Assembly (NCBI GenBank): GCA_015232935.1 | Contig: JADFYT010000058.1 | Coordinates: 1-10,900, forward strand | Source of the DNA: Desulfamplus sp. | GTDB taxonomy: Bacteria > Desulfobacterota > Desulfobacteria > Desulfobacterales > Desulfobacteraceae | DNA length: 10,900 nt | Direction of reading: 5' to 3' | The notes under the pieces: generated by a model | The model's input: only the letters and a program-made list of their open reading frames with translations | Told to the model about the DNA's origin: nothing | The model's database searches: none | In this document: piece after piece, positions 7,422 to 10,900 of the stretch | Position numbering within the stretch: position 1 is the first letter of the stretch | Layout: each line of letters begins with the position of its first letter | Translations under genes and position numbers: made by a program

Positions 7422-7511
7422 ATGGCCGTCTGAGTGGCAACCCCCAGTTATGAGAATCAGAATGCGTTTTCATGGTAAAAGTGCGTTTTTACGCTAAACA
7501 TTCACGGCCAT
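7422..7511. repeat. 8-bp inverted repeat downstream of tgt
   Basis: ATGGCCGT at 7422-7429 is the exact reverse complement of ACGGCCAT at 7504-7511, with 74 bp between. ACGGCCAT also occurs at 1483-1490 in the other intergenic region. Between the arms there is only a weak GCGT/ACGC hairpin near 7483-7494. No clear terminator for tgt was found here. The significance is uncertain, since 8-mers recur by chance at an appreciable rate. Confidence 0.35.
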
Positions 7512-7520
7512 TTTTCGACA

Positions 7521-7617
7521 TCCTTCATATCTTCTCAAAAATAGTTTACACTTTTTTGAGAAGAAACCCCGAAAATGAGCATGTCTATTCGGAAAGTGTA
7601 AACCGGCAAATGAAGGA
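7521..7617. repeat. Nested and overlapping inverted repeats between tgt and the mttB-like gene
   Basis: Four perfect pairings crowd into 97 bp. CTTCTCAAAAA (7531-7541) pairs with TTTTTGAGAAG (7553-7563) across an 11-nt loop. GTTTACACTTT (7544-7554), which lies mostly in that loop, pairs with AAAGTGTAAAC (7593-7603). CCGAA (7569-7573) pairs with TTCGG (7588-7592), directly abutting the previous arm. TCCTTCAT (7521-7528) pairs with ATGAAGGA (7610-7617) outside everything. The first two share sequence, so they compete or form a pseudoknot. The partial direct repeats CCGAAAATGA (7569-7578) and CCGGCAAATGA (7603-7613) resemble, from memory only, repeated motifs at IS21-family ends. A structured leader, an operator cluster and an insertion-sequence relic all remain possible. 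Confidence 0.6.
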
Positions 7618-7631
7618 CGCTCCATTTTTTT

Positions 7632-7675
7632 CAGTAGAAAAATTTTTTCCTCCTATATTTTTTGCAGTAGAAAAA
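7632..7675 (+). repeat. Direct repeat CAGTAGAAAAA, 33 bp apart
   Basis: CAGTAGAAAAA occurs at 7632-7642 and 7665-7675, each preceded by a run of T residues. The surroundings are extremely A/T-rich, so part of the match reflects composition, but the core CAGTAG is shared at a spacing of about three helical turns. No function is assigned. Confidence 0.4.
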
Positions 7676-7740
7676 ATCAAGTCTCTCCAAAAACGATATC
7701 TCCACAAGACAATCTATAAAAAACGGGTAAGTTCTCAATA

Positions 7741-7764
7741 AATCAGACATCTAAATATCTGATT
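7741..7764 (+). other. Small hairpin upstream of the mttB-like gene
   Basis: AATCAGA (7741-7747) pairs with TCTGATT (7758-7764) across a 10-nt loop. It is AT-rich and not followed by a T run, so it is a poor terminator. It may be part of the regulatory region or chance. Confidence 0.3.
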
Positions 7765-7848
7765 ATATATGGTTTTATCAAAAACAGACACGTTTTTCAT
7801 CTCATTAGGCATATAAAATGCATGATATTTTAAAAACACTTCAGAAGG

Positions 7849-7879
7849 AATTGCATCCTTGCAATTAAAAAAGTGTAAA
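7849..7879 (+). promoter_or_regulatory. Inverted repeat and third AAAGTGTAAA copy ahead of the mttB-like gene
   Basis: AATTGCA (7849-7855) and TGCAATT (7860-7866) form a perfect 7-bp inverted repeat with a 4-nt gap. Immediately after it AAAGTGTAAA (7870-7879) repeats the 10-mer found at 7593-7602 and, inverted, at 7545-7554. The position, 50-80 bp before the ATG at 7929, suits a promoter-proximal operator. No convincing -35/-10 pair was found, so the promoter itself is not called. Confidence 0.4.
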
Positions 7880-7928
7880 ATACTTTTGAGACAGCATCAC
7901 TTCAAAAAACAGCCAAGGAGAGTAAAAC

Positions 7929-9362
7929 ATGTACGATAGAATGCAGGAACTGACCAATGCCCAGATAGAAAAAATCCATACTGCTTCAATGGATCTTCTC
8001 AAAAACACCGGCATTGCCTTTAATGACAGCCAAGCTCTTGATATATTTAAACAAAATGGCCATCGGGTTGAGGGTACCACAGTATTTTTTGAAGAATCTG
8101 ATATCAAAAAGGCACTTGAGACAGCTCCCAAAAGATTCACTGTCCATGCAAGAAACCCGAATAACAATGTAGAAGTCGGTGAAGATGATTTTGTTTTTGC
8201 TCCAGGATACGGTGCTCCGTTTGTAATTGATATTAATGGCAAAAAACGTGAAGCGACAATGGAGGATTACGATAATTTCTGCAAACTTGTACAAACGTCA
8301 AAGCATATCAACATGAATGGCTGGATGATGGTTGAGCCATCTGATATGCCGCATGAGACCGTGCATATGGATCTTAATCTTTCCAATATCCTTCTTTGCG
8401 ACAAGCCATTTATGGGAAGCCCTGTATCTCGCCAAGGTGCTCTGGATGGCATTGAGATGGCAGCCATTGTGTGGGGCGGCAAAGAGAAGATCATGGACAA
8501 GGCAGTGTCTGTCTCCCTTATCAACTCTTTGTCTCCATTGCAGTTTTCCGACGAGATGGCAGGAGCCCTGATTGAGCTTGCACGCCATGGCCAGGCATGT
8601 GTTATCGCATCCCTTATTATGGCAGGAGCATCAGGACCTGTGACTCTGGATGGTGTCCTTGCCCTTCAAAATGCAGAAATTCTTGCCGGCATAACCCTTG
8701 CTCAACTTGTAAAGCCAGGTGTTCCTGTGGTCTATGGTTCAACCTCATCAGCCATGGACATGAAGTCAGGTGCTCTTTCCATTGGTGCTCCCGAGCTTTC
8801 CAAAAACATCTCCCTTGTAGCACAGATTGCAAGACACTATGGTCTTCCCAGCCGGTCAGGAGGAGGATTGACCGATGCACTTTCTGCTGATGCCCAGGCT
8901 GGTATTGAATCTGCACTTGCCCTTTCTACTGCCGCAAGAAGCGGAATCAATTTCATTCTCCACTCATGCGGTATTCTTGGCTCCTATATTGCCATGAGCT
9001 ATGAGAAATTCATAATTGACGAAGAGCTGTGCGGACTTGTGAAAAACATGTTCAAGCCTGTTGCCCTTACCGACGAAACCATTGATCTTGATATGATAAA
9101 AACAGTTGGAATAGGAGGCCAGTATCTGACCCAGCCAAAGACCTTCAAGCTTTGCCGCACGGAATTTTTCATGCCCACAGTGATGAACCGAATGAACCAC
9201 GACTCCTGGTCAGCAGCCGGAAAAAAGACTCTGGATCGGGTAGCATATGATAAGGTAAGCCAGCGTCTCGCGACCTATGAAAAGCCAGAAATAGACCCGG
9301 ACGTTGAAAGCAAACTTACCGAATACGTTGAAAAGAGAAAAAAAGAGATCGCAGGCAAATAA
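7929..9362 (+). CDS. MttB-superfamily corrinoid methyltransferase, non-pyrrolysine type
   Basis: 477 residues, full length for the trimethylamine methyltransferase (MttB) superfamily. Family signatures include LTNAQIEKIHTASMDLLKNTGI (start of the N-terminal helices, about 9-29), FAPGYGAPFVID (90-101), MAGASGPVTLDGVLALQNAE (231-250), QLVKPGVPVVYGS (259-271), GGGLTDALSADAQAG (311-325) and GINFILHSCGILGS (339-352). Members move a methyl group from a quaternary or tertiary amine to the cobalt of a separate corrinoid protein. No in-frame UAG occurs. The segment around 348-355, where pyrrolysine enzymes carry their UAG residue as I recall the alignment, reads CGILGSYI. The gene therefore belongs with the MtgB/MtpB-like group acting on substrates such as glycine betaine or proline betaine; the exact substrate cannot be read. 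No corrinoid protein, reactivase or transporter gene is adjacent. ATG 7929 follows AAGGAG (7915-7920). Unlike its neighbours it has no low-complexity insert. Confidence 0.93.
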   Translation: MYDRMQELTNAQIEKIHTASMDLLKNTGIAFNDSQALDIFKQNGHRVEGTTVFFEESDIKKALETAPKRFTVHARNPNNNVEVGEDDFVFAPGYGAPFVIDINGKKREATMEDYDNFCKLVQTSKHINMNGWMMVEPSDMPHETVHMDLNLSNILLCDKPFMGSPVSRQGALDGIEMAAIVWGGKEKIMDKAVSVSLINSLSPLQFSDEMAGALIELARHGQACVIASLIMAGASGPVTLDGVLALQNAEILAGITLAQLVKPGVPVVYGSTSSAMDMKSGALSIGAPELSKNISLVAQIARHYGLPSRSGGGLTDALSADAQAGIESALALSTAARSGINFILHSCGILGSYIAMSYEKFIIDEELCGLVKNMFKPVALTDETIDLDMIKTVGIGGQYLTQPKTFKLCRTEFFMPTVMNRMNHDSWSAAGKKTLDRVAYDKVSQRLATYEKPEIDPDVESKLTEYVEKRKKEIAGK

Positions 9363-9376
9363 ATCAACCCGGGTTT

Positions 9377-9423
9377 AAAAAAGCATCCTCTATGCTCTGA
9401 AAAATCAAGGCATGGAGGATGCT
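9377..9423 (-). terminator. Intrinsic terminator of recD
   Basis: AGCATCCTCTATGC (9382-9395) pairs with GCATGGAGGATGCT (9410-9423), 14 pairs including one G-U, around a 14-nt loop. On the minus strand the hairpin starts 6 nt after the recD stop codon and is followed by six T residues (9382-9377). On the plus strand there is no T run after the hairpin, so it should not end the mttB-like transcript efficiently, although it lies only 20 bp beyond that gene's stop. Confidence 0.85.
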
Positions 9424-9429
9424 CAACAA

Positions 9430-10900
9430 TCACAGGCAATGAACCATATCCCCAAGTCCCGAAGCCCTGTGAGTCCGGCATTTGACAGCCTCACCGAGCA
9501 GGTTGATCTCTGGAGTCACCAGGGTAAACGAGCTTTTTGCACGGGTGATGCCGGTGTAAACAAGTTCCCGGGTCAATACCGGACTCATGGTATCCGGCAG
9601 CACGAGTGCTGTGTGGTCAAATTCCGAACCCTGTGATTTGTGCACAGTCATGGCATAAACAGTTTGAACATCATTAAGTCGTGAAGGCAGCACTTTTTTA
9701 AAGGTTCTGTCAGGCATGGGAAAGACAACCCTCAAAGCCCCTTTGACCGGAAGAAGTATTCCAACATCGCCATTCATCAACCCAAGGCTGTAATCATTGC
9801 AAAGAACCATCACTGGTCTGCCTGGATACCAGCCTTGCGTGGCAGGTATGAGACCCGCCCTGTGAAGAATCTCCGCTGTTTTTTTATTCAGACCCTCAAC
9901 ACCCCAGGGGCCTTTTCTAAGTGGCGTTAGAAGCTGAAAACGGGAAAATTCATTCAGAACAGCCCTTATCCACCGCTCCTCTTTTTGATCATCTTCATCA
10001 GCCTTTTTAATTTTGATTTTACTGGAATTGTCAGGGCAGCCAGAAACCATTACAGGACAATCAGAATCAGAGATCATGCCATGGTTATCCGAGACTATTA
10101 CAGGACAGTCAGAGTCCATGCCAGGTCCGTCAGAGACCATTTTCAGATAGGATCTGTATCCGGAATCAAGTACAAGACTTGCAAAGGCTTTATCATCAGT
10201 GGTTTTAATCGAACGAGAGAATATATCCTTGAACCCTTTTTTCCAGACAGATTCTGTCTTGTCCGGATCGCCTTCGTTGACTGCACGGGCAAGAGCTCCT
10301 ATTCCGCTTGTCTCTCCAAAACGGTGGCTTTTACGCAGCACAACAACATGCTGATCTACAGGCTTTCCTTCCATCCTGTTTTGAACAGATGCTACTGTAC
10401 ATTTTTCCTGTCCCGCATGTTTCGGGATCGACTCCGCATTGTTTGTGATTAATTTCGCATCGCCCTGGATTGATTCCAGATTTTTTATTATTGACTCCGC
10501 AGGATCCGGGATTGAATAACCTGTATATTTTTCAATCCAGTCCCGTGTTTCCCGGGTATAATTGGTTTTTTCAGCATTACGGCACAGATCCCCAAGAACC
10601 AATCCGGCTTCAACAGATGCAAGCTGATCCTTGTCACCCAGAAGAATAACACGAGCTTTGTCAGGCAGAGCCGCAACAAGGGATGCCATCATCTCAAGAT
10701 CAACCATTGACGCTTCATCCACAACCAGAAGGTCAAGGTTTAGTTTGTTTCTCTTTGTGTGGATAAAGTGGCGTGTACCCGAGCGGCTTCCAAGCAGCTT
10801 GTGAATTGTTGTGACCTGTGTTGGCAATGAATCTCGTATGTGATCGGGGAGTTTGAGGCTTCCTACCGCCCCTCCAATGGACTCTGTCAATCTTGCGGCA
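9430..10900 (-). CDS. recD: Exodeoxyribonuclease V alpha subunit RecD, C-terminal part (cut by window edge)
   Basis: About 490 residues of the C-terminal part are visible; the frame stays open to base 10900, so the true start and Walker A motif lie outside. RecD is the 5'-3' superfamily 1B helicase of RecBCD, which processes double-strand ends for recombination. Visible signatures, in order: AARLTESIG, TTIHKLLG, Walker B VVDEASMVDL (about 10700-10730), ILLGDKDQLASVEAGLVLGDLC, KSHRFGETSGIGALARA, LTPLRKGPWGVEGLN, TVHKSQGSEFDH (about 9612-9648) and VYTGITRAKSSFTLVTP. The short ASVEAG spacing and SHRFG context match RecBCD-type RecD better than RecD2. Two in-frame repeat inserts occur: heptads before the SHRFG motif, and 14-16-residue units before the LTPLRKG motif. 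recB or recC may lie to the right. The gene converges with the mttB-like gene, 67 bp away. Confidence 0.93.
   Translation of the reverse strand, partial: AARLTESIGGAVGSLKLPDHIRDSLPTQVTTIHKLLGSRSGTRHFIHTKRNKLNLDLLVVDEASMVDLEMMASLVAALPDKARVILLGDKDQLASVEAGLVLGDLCRNAEKTNYTRETRDWIEKYTGYSIPDPAESIIKNLESIQGDAKLITNNAESIPKHAGQEKCTVASVQNRMEGKPVDQHVVVLRKSHRFGETSGIGALARAVNEGDPDKTESVWKKGFKDIFSRSIKTTDDKAFASLVLDSGYRSYLKMVSDGPGMDSDCPVIVSDNHGMISDSDCPVMVSGCPDNSSKIKIKKADEDDQKEERWIRAVLNEFSRFQLLTPLRKGPWGVEGLNKKTAEILHRAGLIPATQGWYPGRPVMVLCNDYSLGLMNGDVGILLPVKGALRVVFPMPDRTFKKVLPSRLNDVQTVYAMTVHKSQGSEFDHTALVLPDTMSPVLTRELVYTGITRAKSSFTLVTPEINLLGEAVKCRTHRASGLGDMVHCL
10046..10150 (-). repeat. recD: In-frame 48/42-bp repeat in recD
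   Basis: On the plus strand, ACCATTACAGGACA (from 10046) recurs as ACTATTACAGGACA (from 10094) and partly as ACCATTTTCAG (from 10136), giving units of 48 and 42 bp. They encode 16- and 14-residue blocks such as VSDGPGMDSDCPVI and VSDNHGMISDSDCPVM, followed by a shorter VSGCPDNSS. The block lies in a hydrophilic stretch next to a Lys/Asp/Glu-rich segment, between helicase motifs and outside any conserved motif. Confidence 0.8.
10417..10521 (-). repeat. recD: Degenerate 21-bp (seven-residue) repeat in recD
   Basis: Read on the minus strand, five consecutive heptads align without gaps: GYSIPDP, AESIIKN, LESIQGD, AKLITNN, AESIPKH. Isoleucine is invariant at position 4, mostly after Ser. The corresponding 21-bp DNA units retain the shared core TTGAYTCC/TCGACTCC. 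The array fills the place where RecD proteins have a short variable linker before the (K/R)S(H/Y)RFG motif. Confidence 0.75.

Noticed and set aside
7544..7603. The GTTTACAC/GTGTAAAC arms as an integron attC site
   Set aside because: The arms do not fit the RYYYAAC and GTTRRRY core sites, and no integrase or cassette structure is visible.
7472..7741. An 89-codon open frame on the plus strand in the tgt-mttB gap
   Set aside because: No ribosome binding site, no recognisable domain, Phe/Lys-rich composition from A/T-rich DNA, and it runs straight through the inverted repeats. Treated as chance.
8970..8995. Pyrrolysine UAG in the mttB-like gene
   Set aside because: No in-frame TAG is present anywhere in the 477-codon frame; it ends at a single TAA.
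9985..10452. 155-codon plus-strand open frame across recD
   Set aside because: It lies opposite a conserved RecD sequence and is lengthened by the repeats; no ribosome binding site or domain.
10888..10890. TTG codon as the start of recD
   Set aside because: The frame continues upstream with AAR preceding LTESIG, as in complete RecD proteins; the gene is simply cut by the window edge.

Overview
The window looks like a piece of chromosome from an anaerobic Desulfobacterota-type bacterium, most likely a sulfate reducer of the Desulfobacteraceae group. This is inference. It rests on an MttB-superfamily methyltransferase gene without pyrrolysine, a RecBCD-type RecD, a receiver-STAS response regulator next to a very large ATPase/TPR/BTAD transcription factor, and AT-leaning intergenic DNA. 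No species can be named from the sequence.

Layout. Bases 1-220 hold no gene but contain a strong intrinsic terminator (162-189), with a possible small RNA ending at it. A SAM-dependent O-methyltransferase-like gene (221-1285, minus) diverges from a two-gene plus-strand unit: a response regulator with receiver and STAS domains (1528-2397) and a 1192-residue MalT/STAND-like regulator (2506-6084). The 242-bp divergent region carries a plausible promoter in each direction. The methyltransferase promoter is overlaid by two CTTGCAAG palindromes 22 bp apart, and the regulator promoter is bracketed by an 18-bp imperfect inverted repeat. Next come tgt (6258-7415, plus), a 513-bp non-coding gap packed with inverted repeats, a non-pyrrolysine MttB-family methyltransferase (7929-9362, plus), and the 3' part of recD (9430-10900, minus, continuing beyond the window). 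The last two genes converge on an intrinsic terminator that serves recD.

How the genes relate. The response regulator and the STAND/BTAD protein are probably one signalling unit: phosphorelay or partner-switch input feeding a large transcription factor. Their target may include the divergent methyltransferase, but only the arrangement suggests this. Tgt (tRNA queuosine modification), the MttB homologue (corrinoid-linked methyl transfer) and RecD (double-strand break repair) look like unrelated housekeeping or metabolic genes.

The most unusual property is shared across genes. Five of the six proteins carry in-frame hydrophilic or tandem-repeat inserts in places where their families normally have short loops. 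The clearest are an 18-bp repeat splitting the STAS domain of the response regulator, and 21-bp and 42-48-bp repeat arrays in recD. The second notable item is the gap between tgt and the MttB gene. It has overlapping, mutually competing hairpins, three copies of the 10-mer AAAGTGTAAA, and possible traces of an insertion-sequence end.
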